The translations under genes and the position numbers were made by a program. 64,000 bases of DNA, taken from the NCBI RefSeq assembly GCF_026151205.1, contig NC_087083.1, positions 2,110,501 to 2,174,500 of the forward strand, in the 5' to 3' direction. The notes beneath the pieces were generated by a model. It was not told the origin of the DNA. It saw nothing but the letters and a program-made list of their open reading frames with translations, and made no database searches. The DNA is from Bolinopsis microptera (lineage: Eukaryota > Ctenophora > Tentaculata > Lobata > Bolinopsidae). Shown here one piece after another: positions 11,005 through 24,300 of the stretch. Each line of letters begins with the position of its first letter. The stretch's first letter is position 1.

Positions 11005-13540
11005 CTAATTCCTCTTGTGAAGACTGTATCCTACTCCAAGTTTTCAGGTTTGTGCATGTTATACAGTATTCAGACAACTCAATCGCTCTCCTACAATTGG
11101 TTCTTTATCAGCCACGTAGCTAGCAATGAGGCGGGGAAGGCGAAGCCTCCCCTGGCGATAGCCTTGCCTGCCATGAAATGTTTTTCACAAAGCTTACTTA
11201 TGTATTTTAAGGCTATGTATGTGCCCAGAATGCCGGATAATGTGGCAAAATACTTCAATTTTATCAAACATTTTCCCGAGGCTCCGTCCCCTAGCTGTGA
11301 TCCGTCGGGACTCGGCTGCCTTGGCAGATAATCTTGATATATGCCAAGGCAGGGCTGTTGAGCTGTTCTTCATGACGACAATATTAGCTTATTACTTAGT
11401 TAATATCAGTTAATTAATTCCTCGATTTATTCGAAGGACATCAAAATTAGTACTATTTTATAATTCGCAGCTCCAGCACGATATTTTAAGCTGTAAGATA
11501 AAGGTGATAGTTTGTCTGGAAACCTTTTCACCCTGTATTTGGCTGGCGCACTTTACCACCTTCGTGCCTTTATGTCTTATCTAAGACCCAACCCTCCGTT
11601 TGCTGAAAACCTGCTACCTCTTGAGTGGGAGTACGCAGACGACGCAGACTTCACAGACGAGGATAAAAAGAATTAGGAGTCCATGTTACCAATATGCAAG
11701 GAGATATTGGAGGAGTGGAATCTTTTTGTCAACGAATCAAAAACAGAGTTCACACATATCTATCTGGCCGAGAAGAACGAAGTTGATGACAAAGGAGAGC
11801 CACTTCGAGGAAGAGAGCCCTGGAGATCATCTATCTCACTTGGTTCCAAATTGTGCAGCAACGAGGACATAAAAAGACGATGTATTCTGGCAAATCTTGC
11901 TTTCCAAACCTACAAGAAAGTTTGGGAACAAGGTAAACGCATACCTCTTAAGACCAGACTTAAGATCTACGAAGCCCAGGTGGTCTCCGTCTTAATGTAT
12001 AATTGTAGCTGCTGGGCAGCTTCAAAGCAGCTACTGAGTAAACTGGATATCTGCCACAGAAAGCATCTGAGGCAAATCATCAGAATGACTTACCCTAATA
12101 TAATCAAAAACGACACCCTTTACAAGAGATGTGAGGTGGTTCCACTCAGTGAGCGTGTTGCATGTGCACGATGGAGGATGCTCGGACATGTCCTTCGCAG
12201 TGATAACAACTCACCTGCACAGCTTGCATTACACTTTGCAGTAGAGAGTCAGAGTACTAAAAAGGGTAGAGTAGGTAGACACCAGTCGAACTTGCTTAAG
12301 ACTATTAAATTTGATTTAGGTAGCAGGAACATTCCATTTGTAAATACAGACGATTTGTACAATTTAAGACTTTTAGCCTCTGATAGAGCGGGATGGAAGA
12401 AGTTGTTATAGCTTGTGTATCAGTTTTTCTTTTTTTCTGGCTACTTATCAGATCTTTAAGATGTTCATTTATGTTCTATTTTTGATTTGAATAAAGTTAT
12501 ATAATAATAAAGATAAAGAAACTCACGCGGAGTATATCAAATTTCAGTGATAAGAAGTACAGGATCAAAACAACTTATTCGAGCAACTACTTCCTAGCTG
12601 TCATCTATCTTGTGAAGACTCTCCTACCCGGCCCAGGTTATTGCAGGTTTGTGAATGTTTTATAGGATTTAGACAACTCAATCTTCATTCTATATAAGTT
12701 TTTGATTGATCAATTTGTTGATTAATTTGAGGGAAATCTAAATGGGTACTATTTGATAATACGACAGCTCCAGCACGCTATTTTTAAGCTGTAAGATAAA
12801 GAAACTCACGCGGAGTATATCAAATTTCAGTGATAAGAAGTACAGGATCAAAACAACTTATTCGAGCAACTACTTCCTAGCTGTCATCTATCTTGTGAAG
12901 ACTCTCCTACCCGGCCCAGGTTATTGCAGGTTTGTGAATGTTTTATAAATATAGGATTTAGACAACTCAATCTTCTTTCTATATAAGTTTTTGATTGATC
13001 AATTTGTTGATTAATTTGAGGGAAATCTAAATGGGTACTATTTGATAATACGACAGCTCCAGCACGCTATTTTTAAGCTGTAAGATAAAGAAACTCACGC
13101 GGAGTATATCAAATTTCAGTGATAAGAAGTACAGGATCAAAACAACTTATTCGAGTAATTACTTCCTAGCTGTCATCTATTTTGTGAAGACTATATATCC
13201 TACCCTAGGTTATCAGGTTTGTGAACGTTTTATTCATAGATTCAGACGACATAATCTTCCTTCCATGATCAATCATTATTAATTAGCAATTATAGATACT
13301 AAATTTCGGATAACTAATTGCGATTCAATTACCAATTACGGCACAGCTAATGTTACATTATTATAATGTTATAACACTCTACTACTATAACAAGTACAGC
13401 TGCCATGAATGCGCCGCTTTAAAAGTATAAACATAAGAAAGTAACATGGAGTATATTTCAGGTTTCAGTTCAAAGAAATAGCGGATCAAACCAACTCATA
13501 TTCCATCTTAACAGTCTCTAAATCTTATAGCTCTGAACAT
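11005..13540. repeat. ~285-bp tandem repeat, four copies, interrupted by insertions
   Basis: The phrase cttgtgaagact...caggtttgtg...ttagacaactcaatct...ctccagcacg...gctgtaagataaag recurs. Starts measured at tcatctat are 12,601, 12,884 and 13,173, giving periods of 283 and 289 (a 6-bp insertion explains the difference). The first copy (from about 11,005) is split by a 5'-truncated LINE at 11,504-12,509 and by a GC-richer block at about 11,110-11,400 that is absent from the other copies. No coding function is visible. Confidence 0.85.
11504..12509 (+). mobile_element. 5'-truncated LINE reverse-transcriptase fragment with 9-bp target-site duplication
   Basis: The frame opens with GDSLSGNLFTLYLAGAL, then EWEYADDADF (the RT active-site YADD) and the LINE thumb and C-terminal region ending near 12,411. 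An in-frame TAG after DEDKKN (11,672-11,674) breaks the frame, so it is a pseudogene. The element is flanked by aagataaag at 11,495-11,503 and 12,510-12,518. The sister tandem repeats show the empty site, gctgtaagataaagaaactc. It has an aataaa-rich 3' end. The upstream RT and endonuclease regions are missing, as in abortive target-primed reverse transcription. Confidence 0.9.
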
Positions 13541-13772
13541 CAGGTACCAAAATAGAATGATTCATTTGCATAATTTTAATGACTGTTCAGGTAGAAAATA
13601 AATATCATTGAACCCAATGGTAAATTTATGATGAATCATAAAAGTATACTAGTCTGAGCAAAAATGATATGGAGTGTGGACTAAGGATTTTCAGATCTGA
13701 GAAGGCTATACTATAACCGGGAAGCATTTAATCTAAAATCAACACAGAAATTGGGTACAATCCGACCGGCTA

Positions 13773-15441
13773 TTAAGGGGGGGGGGGGGTTCACCCTGAT
13801 TTTTTTGTGAAACTTGGTTTCGAGATAGCAGTTGACCAACAAACTAGGACCGGTGACCGAACTTTTGAGGGGGTCCCGGACCCCAACCGCCAAACGGTGC
13901 CCGCGGGGCAGCCACGCCCATATTTGGTCCAAATTAGGCCCAATTTAGCTAAATACCCTGAACATGCCCAACAACCAGAATTGAGGTGCTTTACTTGTAG
14001 CTAGTGGTCCCTTGAACTTGTATATGAATTTTCATCAAGATTGGACAAAAAATGACCGAGTTATGAGCCAAAAACCATATGACCATATTTGGGCATACGC
14101 ACAAAATTTGATCGATTTTGGCCCATAAATTGGTCAAATATCAATATTTTTGAATGAAACCAACTTTATATGGAAGGTAAGCCTATACTACACATTCTCT
14201 ATGATTATCAACTCAGTATCTAACTAACTGTGGATTCTGTGTTCAAATAATCGCAAAAAATGAACAAAATCGCCCATATCTCAGTTCGCGATATTTGCAA
14301 AACTGATTTCGTTCAAAACAATAGAACTCAATAGGGTTTCAATATTTTTATATGAAATTTTCAGAATCAACGTAGAATCGGGGGGGGGGGGGGGGGGGGG
14401 GTTCAAGGGGAACTTTGGGGAACTTTGGGAAAGTCCCCCAAGATTTCTGAAGTTCCCCAAAAAAAAGTTCCCCAAAACTCCCCAAAGTTACCCAAAATTC
14501 CCCAAAATTATTAAAAATTATTAAAAATTATTCAAAATTATTCAAAATTTCTCTAATATACATTAATACCCATTAATGTTAACATGTATGTTATTATAAG
14601 GTATAATCTTAACTTACTTGTTGATACTTGCAGCATGATAATTTGTTTGGCATTATAATTTTTTTGGGGAACTTTGGGGAATTTTGGGGAACTTTCTGAA
14701 GTTCCCCAAAAAAAAGTTCCCCAAAATTCCCCAAAATTATTTGTTTCATTGATAATTTTTTGGGGAACTTTGGGAAAGTCCCCCAGGTTTCCTGAAGTTC
14801 CCCAAAAAAAGTTCCCCAAAGTTCCCCTTGGACCCCCCCCCAGAATCGCATTTCGACCTTAAGTTTTAATATGGAATTTTGAGTTAGGCCTTTAAAAAAA
14901 TTTGGCGGCCAAATTCTGAAATTTGCCGGGCATTTTTCTTTTTTTGCGATTAATTGAACACAGAATCCACAGTTAGGTAGATACTGAGCTGATAATCATA
15001 GAGAATGTGTAGTATAGGCTTACCTTCCATATAAAGTTGGTTTCATTCAAAAATATTGATATTTGACCAATTTATGGGCCTAAATCGACCAAATTTGGTG
15101 CGTATGCCCAAATATGGGCATATGGTTTTTGGCTCATAACTCAGTCATTTTTTGTCCAATCTTGATGAAAATTCATATACGAGTTCAGGGGACCACTAGC
15201 TACAAGTAAAGCACCTAAAATCTGGGTTTTGGGCATGTTCAGGGTATTTGGCTAAATTGGGCCTAATTTGGACCAAATATGGGCGTGGCTGCCCCGCGGG
15301 CACCGTTTGGCGGTTGGGGGTCCGGGACCCCCTCAAAAGTTTGGTCACCGGTCCTAGTTTGTTGGTCAACTGCTATCTCGAAACCAAGTTTCACAAAAAA
15401 ATCAGGGTGAACCCCCCCCCCCCCCCCCCCCCCCCCCTTAA
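13773..15441. mobile_element. 1.67-kb palindromic (foldback) element flanked by TTAA
   Basis: Two long inverted arms of about 485 bp (13,777-14,262 and 14,943-15,437) begin with a long G run and ttcaccctgatttttttgtg, and end with the reverse complement and a long C run. TTAA lies just outside both ends (13,773-13,776 and 15,438-15,441), as in piggyBac-type insertions, though a chance TTAA cannot be excluded. The centre (14,380-14,840) holds a second nested inverted repeat of ggggaactttgggg words. No transposase is seen, so it is non-autonomous. Confidence 0.85.
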
Positions 15442-15827
15442 CTTGATTCATGAATGTTATGTAATTTTTGTAATATATAGAGATAAAATGGGCATCTAGA
15501 TTCTACATGTAGAACTAGAAGCGCCACAATTTTTGGGAAAAAGGGGTTACAAATGACTTAATTGCTTTGGAGCATAATACATATTATCATTAATTTTTGG
15601 AATCAACACACTGCTTTATACAAGAAAATCGTCTCTTTTCAACAAAGTAATAAACTCTTATTATTTGACGCTTCTCATGATATATTATAATTCGAAAATA
15701 TCTGGCTTTTGACGCAACAGTTACAAATTTAAATAAATACTGTTTTATAGGCCAATAAGGAAGCACACCACTGAAACAAACCTCGGACCCTCTATTCAAT
15801 ACAAGGCACTAAACGACCACTGAACAA

Positions 15828-16246
15828 GTAAGTCATTTTAGAAATTAACTGAAATTTGATAATTATAATAATAATTATAATAACTAGAAATTTATACATC
15901 GCTTTAAAAGAGCTCAAAATTCAAAGATTCAGTTCAAGCCATCTAAAGCGACTCATGATTAACATATACATAAGAACTTAAAATTTATGAAGTATGGTTT
16001 TTACGAGAAAGATATTATATGAATACTTCATATGAATACTTATATGAATATGTGATAGTATAAGAACCTATATTAATCCATGACACAGGCTGCAACTCCT
16101 ATTTTGATCGCGCGCGACCGGCTTTGCGTGCACCTGCACGAGAGGTGTGCAACGTGTAGCAAATTAATCCTGGAATCTTCGATATCTTAATCTGTATAAA
16201 TCCCTGTTACAGCTGATTTCATTTCAGATATATCAATTGATCAACA
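15828..16246 (+). promoter_or_regulatory. Probable 5' UTR intron of the NERD-helicase gene
   Basis: A strong acceptor (gatttcatttcag) ends 21 bases before the ATG at 16,247, and a good donor (aacaa|gtaagt) lies at 15,828. This suggests a non-coding first exon before 15,828. It is an inference from splice-site quality alone. Confidence 0.4.
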
Positions 16247-18418
16247 ATGGATAAATATTTGGTAGATGGAAAACAAATATACGAAGAATACTGCTCAACG
16301 GCTGAAAACCTGCCCACAATGCTTCCAAGAGCACCAGAGCAGACCTACATTGATGTATATCCAGATAAAGATCAGAACGGTCCCAGCTTTACAGATGACA
16401 GACGACATCAATTAGACTACGAGACTGAAGTTAAGGTGTATAGGGCTTTGGAAGAGGTAGATGGAAACTTCATTGTTCTTCACAGTTTCAAATACACGCA
16501 TCATCAATATCGTTTGTGTGCAGGTAAAAGTCATATCCGAAAAGGATGTTCTAATTGTAAAGGCAAAAATGCAGAAAATCAAGAGGGGGAAAGTGACTTT
16601 CTCATCATTTGTGCGAACAGTTTCATTATCATCGAGGTAAAGAACATGGATAATGTTGGAGAGGTTTTGGAATGTGAACCAGACTTCCACCTGTGTTCAA
16701 TTGGCGAGGACTGGCAACCTCAGTGTAACAGAGACCAGCAGTTGAAAGCATTAATTGGAACGTTCCAGAAATCAGTCAAACAAAGAAACAAGATTGTGGA
16801 ACTGATCGAGTGTATGGATAAGGATGCAAAAATTCTTCAGTTTACTGCCTATCCTAATTTTAGTAAACAGTTTAAAGATGAGTTTCAATTTAGTGAGATT
16901 ACAGAACTCCGGTTAAGTGATGATGAACTGTCAACTATCATATTTGAAGAGGACCTTTGTCGCAACGAACTTGATGCTGCTTGGTGGGCAGCAAATGTAA
17001 CTCTGGCCAATTATTCATCTTCAGATTCCCACGAGAGAGTAAGGAACATTTTGTTAGCTATTTGGGCCACAGAGAGAAACACGTGTGATAAATCCAAGTG
17101 CAGTTTAGGACGATGTATTATGGATGTCAACAAACAACTTAAGGAAGGTCGCATTACTTTTGAGCCTAAAAAAGGTAAAAAACGTAATCAAAATCCCGCA
17201 GTTGTCAAAGCTCCCGATGTTATCAGAAACAATTCTAATGTGGAAAACCTAACAGTAGAACAACACAATGCTTTTGAGTCAAAAGAGAATTTGTTGTTGA
17301 TTAACGGACCCGCAGGGGCGGGCAAAACTGTCATATTATGTGGTAAAATACTGCAACTGATACAATCTGATAAGGACAATAAAGTTGTGGTATTTAAGTT
17401 TACTGGAGAAGGGAACAATTCACAGCATTATCAAAGTGCGTTAGATAACGCTAGTATAAAATACAAACTGATAAGCACTAGTAGATCTAAACACACTCCC
17501 ACACAACTAGCTAATCTTATAACAGAGTGTTTGTGTAGTGTTATTATTGTGGAGATAACAGGTTATGCAGGTACCACATATTTAACAGATATACTCAGTG
17601 TACTAAGTGGTTATAATTTGTTTGTTGATGATATACAGGCAGTTATTAGATATAATACCACAGCTGAAGAGTGGGCTTTATTGATTAACACCTTAAAAGA
17701 CTTATCAGCAGATAAGATTGTGTGGATAGCATGTGATATTGTCCAGGTTTGGGCGCTATCAGACATAGATCAGATTTCAATAGTAGCTAATCTACTTACT
17801 GATATATTAGCACCTCATCAGAGGACTACTTTATCTAGTAATTTGAGAAATACGTTTGATTTATCGAATATTTTATCTGTAATCAGAGATCAATTCGTTA
17901 AATTATGTTCTCTTAAATCAGATATTTTAGATATTATTTTACCTTCACAATCAACAGGACACTTTATACACGGTACATTGCCTGTTATACATGTTTTTAA
18001 TAATCGTAATGTTGATAGTATTGTAAGTGTTATTAATATTGATTTAGATAGATTGTGTGCTACACATGAATTAGATTATTCTGATATAGGTATAGTATAT
18101 AATGATTACACTGAGGATGTAGTATCACTAGTTGAGGACAGTGTTAATATGAGGTGTAAGAACACTGCTAGTAAGATTGCTATGTGTAACAGTATTGGTT
18201 GTGCCTCTTGTGAGTGGCCTGCTGTAATAGTACTGTGTAATGTGTTGGGTGTTAGTGAGGAGGGTGACCTGGCTAACCTTTACTTATCGTTATCAAGAGC
18301 ACGTGTACACTGCTCTGTTTTTATGTACCCATGGGAGGGTATAACATTAAACCGATATCCTTACATGTTACATTTGTTAGATAAACTGAGTAACTACGCT
18401 CGCATTATACGATATTAG
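16247..18418 (+). CDS. NERD nuclease-domain + superfamily-1 helicase protein (723 aa)
   Basis: An uninterrupted 723-residue frame. Residues about 55-135 look like a NERD (nuclease-related, PD-(D/E)XK fold) domain: an early ETEVKVY helix, Asp117 in ESDFLII and the EVK pair at 130-132. A helicase follows: Q-motif-like LTVEQHNAF (335-343), Walker A GPAGAGKT (354-361), Walker B-like NLFVDDIQ (457-464), a motif IV-like SNLRNT (531-536) and a motif VI-like LSLSRARV (680-687). The coding region has no intron, unlike its neighbours, and codon use turns noticeably more AT-rich in the second half. NERD-helicase fusions are known in bacteria and some invertebrates. A nucleic-acid processing or defence role is inference. 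No transmembrane segment is evident. Confidence 0.85.
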   Translation: MDKYLVDGKQIYEEYCSTAENLPTMLPRAPEQTYIDVYPDKDQNGPSFTDDRRHQLDYETEVKVYRALEEVDGNFIVLHSFKYTHHQYRLCAGKSHIRKGCSNCKGKNAENQEGESDFLIICANSFIIIEVKNMDNVGEVLECEPDFHLCSIGEDWQPQCNRDQQLKALIGTFQKSVKQRNKIVELIECMDKDAKILQFTAYPNFSKQFKDEFQFSEITELRLSDDELSTIIFEEDLCRNELDAAWWAANVTLANYSSSDSHERVRNILLAIWATERNTCDKSKCSLGRCIMDVNKQLKEGRITFEPKKGKKRNQNPAVVKAPDVIRNNSNVENLTVEQHNAFESKENLLLINGPAGAGKTVILCGKILQLIQSDKDNKVVVFKFTGEGNNSQHYQSALDNASIKYKLISTSRSKHTPTQLANLITECLCSVIIVEITGYAGTTYLTDILSVLSGYNLFVDDIQAVIRYNTTAEEWALLINTLKDLSADKIVWIACDIVQVWALSDIDQISIVANLLTDILAPHQRTTLSSNLRNTFDLSNILSVIRDQFVKLCSLKSDILDIILPSQSTGHFIHGTLPVIHVFNNRNVDSIVSVINIDLDRLCATHELDYSDIGIVYNDYTEDVVSLVEDSVNMRCKNTASKIAMCNSIGCASCEWPAVIVLCNVLGVSEEGDLANLYLSLSRARVHCSVFMYPWEGITLNRYPYMLHLLDKLSNYARIIRY

Positions 18419-18575
18419 ATATGATGTTACTGTGTAATAACGTTAGTGGGTGACTAGTTCTATTGTTATGAAACATGTATACATAAGCCTTTAGTCTAGT
18501 TTAGAATTAGTGTGTGATTGCACAGCTGAGTGAACTTTTACGAACTAATTGCCGATTTTTGAAAACTTTTGACCA

Positions 18576-18658
18576 AGCCGGGACTCGATCTCGCTACGTC
18601 CGGGCTAGACAGACAGATAAGGAGCTGATAAGGCTTATGCTTAACCGATTGCGCCACT
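18576..18658 (-). repeat. tRNA-like (SINE-type) segment
   Basis: Read on the minus strand it has an A-box-like gtggcgcaatcggttaagc and a B-box-like gagatcgagtccc at tRNA-like spacing. The T-arm pairs only partly and no matching acceptor stem is found. It is therefore more likely a tRNA-derived repeat or a decayed tRNA than a working gene. It lies in the 3' UTR of the NERD-helicase gene. Confidence 0.45.
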
Positions 18659-18840
18659 GTGCTGATAACAATACAAACATATTAAGCTAGCAATTGAGCG
18701 TCATTTTGCAAATAATTTCACCCACTAACCAAACTTAACTATTCGTTATTAAATTGTAGTTATTAATATAATGCTAATTACTATGAAATTACTGACCACT
18801 ATAGAATGTGTTATCATTCATTTTATCTGTCTTTCAGTGA

Positions 18841-18846
18841 AATAAA
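18841..18846 (+). terminator. Polyadenylation signal AATAAA
   Basis: An AATAAA about 420 bases after the NERD-helicase stop codon is the first clear poly(A) signal on this strand. Confidence 0.5.
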
Positions 18847-18849
18847 AGT

Positions 18850-19851
<1,002 letters not shown>

Positions 19852-20118
19852 GGAGGGTTCTAATTTGATGTCAAAGATGAGAGGAGCAATATGAATAAGC
19901 ATCGGACGGTTATTCTATCTTTACTCTTTTTATCTGTATTTGACCCTTGTTGAGGTGGTTATCAGACATTTTTGTGGACCAACTAGATTGTACAAACCAA
20001 CCAAGGGAGAGAGAGAGAAAGAGAGAGATAGTCGGCGGATGACGTCAATTCGTTTCTCGGAGGAGGTTGAAGTGGAGGGTGGAAGTGCGCTGTTCTTTGA
20101 GTTGCTCAGTGCTCTCAA

Positions 20119-20385
20119 AACAATGCGATTAGTTTATTATCTCACTGTTTTTAGAGCAACTAACAACACAGTCCGTGCGATTATAAACTAATCGCACTGA
20201 TTATAACACCAGAAGCGTGGAGATATACGCGAATCTAACTGCATGTATAATACGATAACACCAGTTATTGCACTCGGAGCTGCGCCTCGTGCGATTATTG
20301 TATCAATTTAAGAAATCGGCTGCGCCTCGTGCAATTAATAGTGTAATCGCATTATACGCAGTTAGAGTAGCGTGTATGATATAAA
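20119..20385. mobile_element. Palindromic repeat cluster, probable MITE remnant
   Basis: tgcgattagtttat (about 20,124) is inverted at about 20,182. A second inverted pair, tctaactgcatgtataatacg (20,235 region) and its partner (20,345-20,380), encloses two direct copies of gctgcgcctcgtgc. No transposase is seen and the exact ends are unclear. Confidence 0.5.
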
Positions 20386-20858
20386 CTATAAGTATAAGTA
20401 TATAAAGCTGGCTGGTTTGTAGATCGCTTATATCATAGGTTTCATGTTGTACTCGTATAATGCATACAAGGTTTACAAGGTTTACAAGGTTTACAAATAT
20501 AGATCTATATATTACAGTATAATAACGTTAGATCGGCGTTGCTAGAATAAATCCAAATTCCGTAATCCAAATGGGAGAGAAAACCATCACCAAAATGTCG
20601 TGGTGTCACTGCATATGTATAAGCATTTTTAAATTTCAATGTAAAAAATTAGGGTATTACAAAATAATATACCCATCAGTATCATCAGTGTTATTTTCAC
20701 CAAAATAACCGACTGGAAATCAGAATATAACCTCCTATTCTTACTCTTAGTAGTTTAATTAAAACTTAAAGTAACAATTTTTGCTCGAATTCAAAAAATG
20801 AAATATTTTGCGCATTCAATTTCAATTCTTATCCATGTAAAATATTCTAAAATCAATC

Positions 20859-21319
20859 TCAAGAAAATTCAAAATCGGAATTTTGAATTGTGTCTAGTTG
20901 TCGGCCGATAACCACAATTTCCGAGATCCCGAAAAAATCAAAATCCAAAACCTTGATGTCCGAGTCAGATTGAGATATAAATATTTGGACTCCATCCCCG
21001 CAGTTAGCTGGCCACACTGAGTCACGCTTCCTGTTTGTCACTGAAACTACGGTGTTTTCACAAAGGAGACCCTGGCACGGCGTGTTGCAACCATCTACAA
21101 AGCAGTTCCAGCTGTGAGTTTTGGTATTTTCGTCGAAACTTTGTACTTTATCAACACAGTGAACGTTTTGAAAGGTTATCTTTAGGGTCCAAAAGGAAAT
21201 CTCATCAGATATGTACCTCCGTTTTGCCTTGATCCCAAGATGAGAACTAAGATCTTTAAGGGTGATGGTTTGTGCAGCGGATAGGTTCTCTATTTCACCG
21301 TTCACCTTTTGTCTCTGAA
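20859..21319 (-). CDS. Domain exon 14 (B-type, terminal)
   Basis: The most diverged copy of the domain: RRYISDEISFW, HCVDKV, THSWNC, WPANCGDGV and FFGISEIVVIG are kept. It starts after the acceptor atgttcag in the same phase as all other domain exons and ends in TGA, which makes it a good last exon for the gene above. It could instead belong to a separate small paralogue. Confidence 0.7.
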
Positions 21320-24300
21320 CTGAACATTTGGAGTTATAGTTTAATGTTGACGTAATGAAACTAAAAGTGTAAATAGAAAGAAATTGTATCTAAAGTGATT
21401 TTTCGACTCAGCGTGCCTTTTAAAATTAAAATGTGTACCAAACGTGTATTTGGTTTCTCAGTTTGGTGGCAAGAGATTATTTTTAATCTCAGGGAATAGT
21501 GATCGTGTCACCTATAACCTCTCCTATTCCAATGACCATAGTGCGTGATGAAGAATCACATCCTTTTCGAGGTGCTACTATTAAGCATTGTAATCTGTCC
21601 TGGGTGACTCCAGTATAAACAGATGACGTGCAACAAAACACTATGGATCTAGACAGGCAAAGGTCGATAAAAAACCGGGTGCGAGATGCTGGCAACTTTT
21701 CCTCTCTAAAAATTTGCTGCAGAAACATCACAAAGTAACAACAAGAAACGGTGTGTGGCTCCCTCTGCAAGGACGGATGATACCAGTATGAAGGTGGCGG
21801 GGCAAAGCCTAAGGGACCCCCGTGGCCAGATGAGTGTTGGGAGAACACGTCATTGTAGCAGATTTATTTCTCCACAGATCACCCATGTGGACTCCGACTC
21901 TAATAAGAAACAGCCAGCGAATTATTCTAAAACAGGTCTTACATTTGGGACATGGAATGTATTATCTCTGACAAGTAGTTCAAGTCAGTTGTTCCAGCTA
22001 TCAGAGAATATCTCTGAGTATAAGTTGGACCTGCTGGGTATAACTGAGACCCATATGCCTGGTACAGGATCAGAGCTACTGGATAATGGCTCCTTACTTA
22101 TTTATTCAGGGAGGACGGACGGTATAAGAAGGCGAGGTGTCGGTCTTACCCTTTCAAAGAGAACTAAAAATTCATTAATTTCCTATCTACCAATATCTGA
22201 CCGTTTGTTGAGTGCAAGGCTGCATAGTCAACACCTGAACATCTCTGTTGTTGTGGCATATGCGCCAACTGAGGGGGCTTCAGATAATGATAAGGATGAA
22301 TTCTACCAGCAGTTGTCAAGTGCATTCGATGAGCTACCCCGACATGATTTAAAATTACTGCTCGGTGATCTTAATGCTAAGGTCACATCGGACTGCAGTT
22401 CTATGTCAGGTGTCATTGGTGGACACTCGCTTCACAGCTCATCAAATGACAATGGTACCCGATTGTTGGACTTTTGCATTGCCCACCAACTTACCATCGG
22501 TGGCACTATGTTTCAGCAAAAGGATATACATAAAGGTACGTGGAGATCACCTGATGGTCGTACTGTAAACCAAATAGACCACATCTGTATCAGTAAGAAG
22601 TTTGGAGGCTCTTTGCTAAATGTAAAAGTTTGTAGGGGGGCTGACATTGGGTCTGATCACTATTTGGTAAGAGCACGACTGAGAATGAAGCTTATGTCAG
22701 TGAAAAAGAAGCAGGAACGTAAGCTTGAGATTCCTGCTATTGAGCATCTGCGTGATCATTCACTTGTTTCCGAATACAATATTGTTCTGAGAAACAAATT
22801 TGACTGTTTGGAACCTGAGGTTGACCTGGAATCAATGTGGGACAACTTCAAGACAACTGTCCAACAAGTTTCCATGGAAATCCTTGGGCAAAGACCTCGA
22901 AAAAAGAAGGACAGGCACCAATCTCAGAAGACAAAAGAATTATTGAAGAACCGTAAGGAATTTAAGCGTAAAGACCCTAAGTCGAACGCTAACAGGTCAG
23001 AGTATTCTAGATTGAATAAGCTCTTTAAAAAAAGTAGCAAGGTGGACGATAACAACTGGGCACGTAGAATGGCCAATGACTTGGAGGAAGCTGCTAGAAA
23101 AGGTCAGCAACGTGAGGTATGGCAGAAGATCAATGTCATATCTGGAAAGAAGAAGAAGCAGTCAACTGCAGTTAGAGACGTATCTGGCCAGTTGATTGCC
23201 GACCCACATGCCCAGAAAGAAAGGTGGAAAGAGCACTTCTCTAGGCTATTGAACCCTCCCCCGCAAGAGGCCAATATTTCTGACCTAGACAACATCCCTC
23301 CGCAACCCAGTTTTGACGACCTTTCCGATTCGGATGAAGCTCCTACAAGAAACGAGATTGTTGATGCCCTCAAAAAACTCAAGAATCACAAAAGTCCAGG
23401 AGTGGATGGTATCACCAACGAGCAACTTAAGTACGGACAGGATGGGTTGGTCGATCAACTAGTTGTGCTGTTCAAGAAAGTGTGGGAAGATGAGAAGATT
23501 CCTGAGGATTGGTCCAAAGGTGTTATTATCATCGTTGGAAAGAAAGGTGAAACCTCTCATTGCGCTAACAACAGAGGCATTACATTAAGATCCACAGCCT
23601 CGAAGCTCCTGCAGATGATACTCCTGCGGAGACTTAGCAATGGCATGGAAAAATTCCTTCGGGAGAATCAAAGTGGTTTCAGACAGAATCGCTCATGTAT
23701 TGACCAGGTTTATTCACTCCGCTGTATTATACACCAATGCATTGAGTATAATATCCCTCTGTATATTAATTTTGTTGATTTCAAAGCAGCTTTTGATTCA
23801 ATTGACAGGCAGTTCATTTGGAGAAGTATGCAGCACTACGGCTTACCTGACAAGTACATTAGAATTATGAAGGCGTTCTTTACTCACACAGTTTGTGCTG
23901 TTAGGGTCAATGGAGAGGTCACAGGTTGGTTTGATGTCAACTCGGGTACTGGGCAAGGTGATATACAGGGACCACCAGTCTTCAACTTTTGTTTGAATTT
24001 TTCGGCATACCTTATGGAACTGAACAAGGTCATTAGCAAAGGGGCTTTATTACAGCTACCAGCCCCCGGGGTAGAAGAAAAACATCTTTTGGACACTGAT
24101 TACGCTGATGACATGGCCATGTTAGATAACTCAAAAGAGGGGCTGCAGGAAACCACTGACCTTCTCTGCAAATACAGTGCCTATGCAGGTCTGAAGATTA
24201 ATGCTGGCAAAACACAGAGCATGGTTGTCAGCAAAAGTGCATCGCAGAGGCCGTATTCTAAAGACGACACTATGGACATCAATGTGGAAGGTCTCCCAAT

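Noticed and set aside
16247..18418. Bacterial contamination explaining the NERD-helicase gene
   Set aside because: A probable UTR intron, AT-rich animal-like flanks and nearby eukaryotic repeats on both sides argue it is in the host genome.
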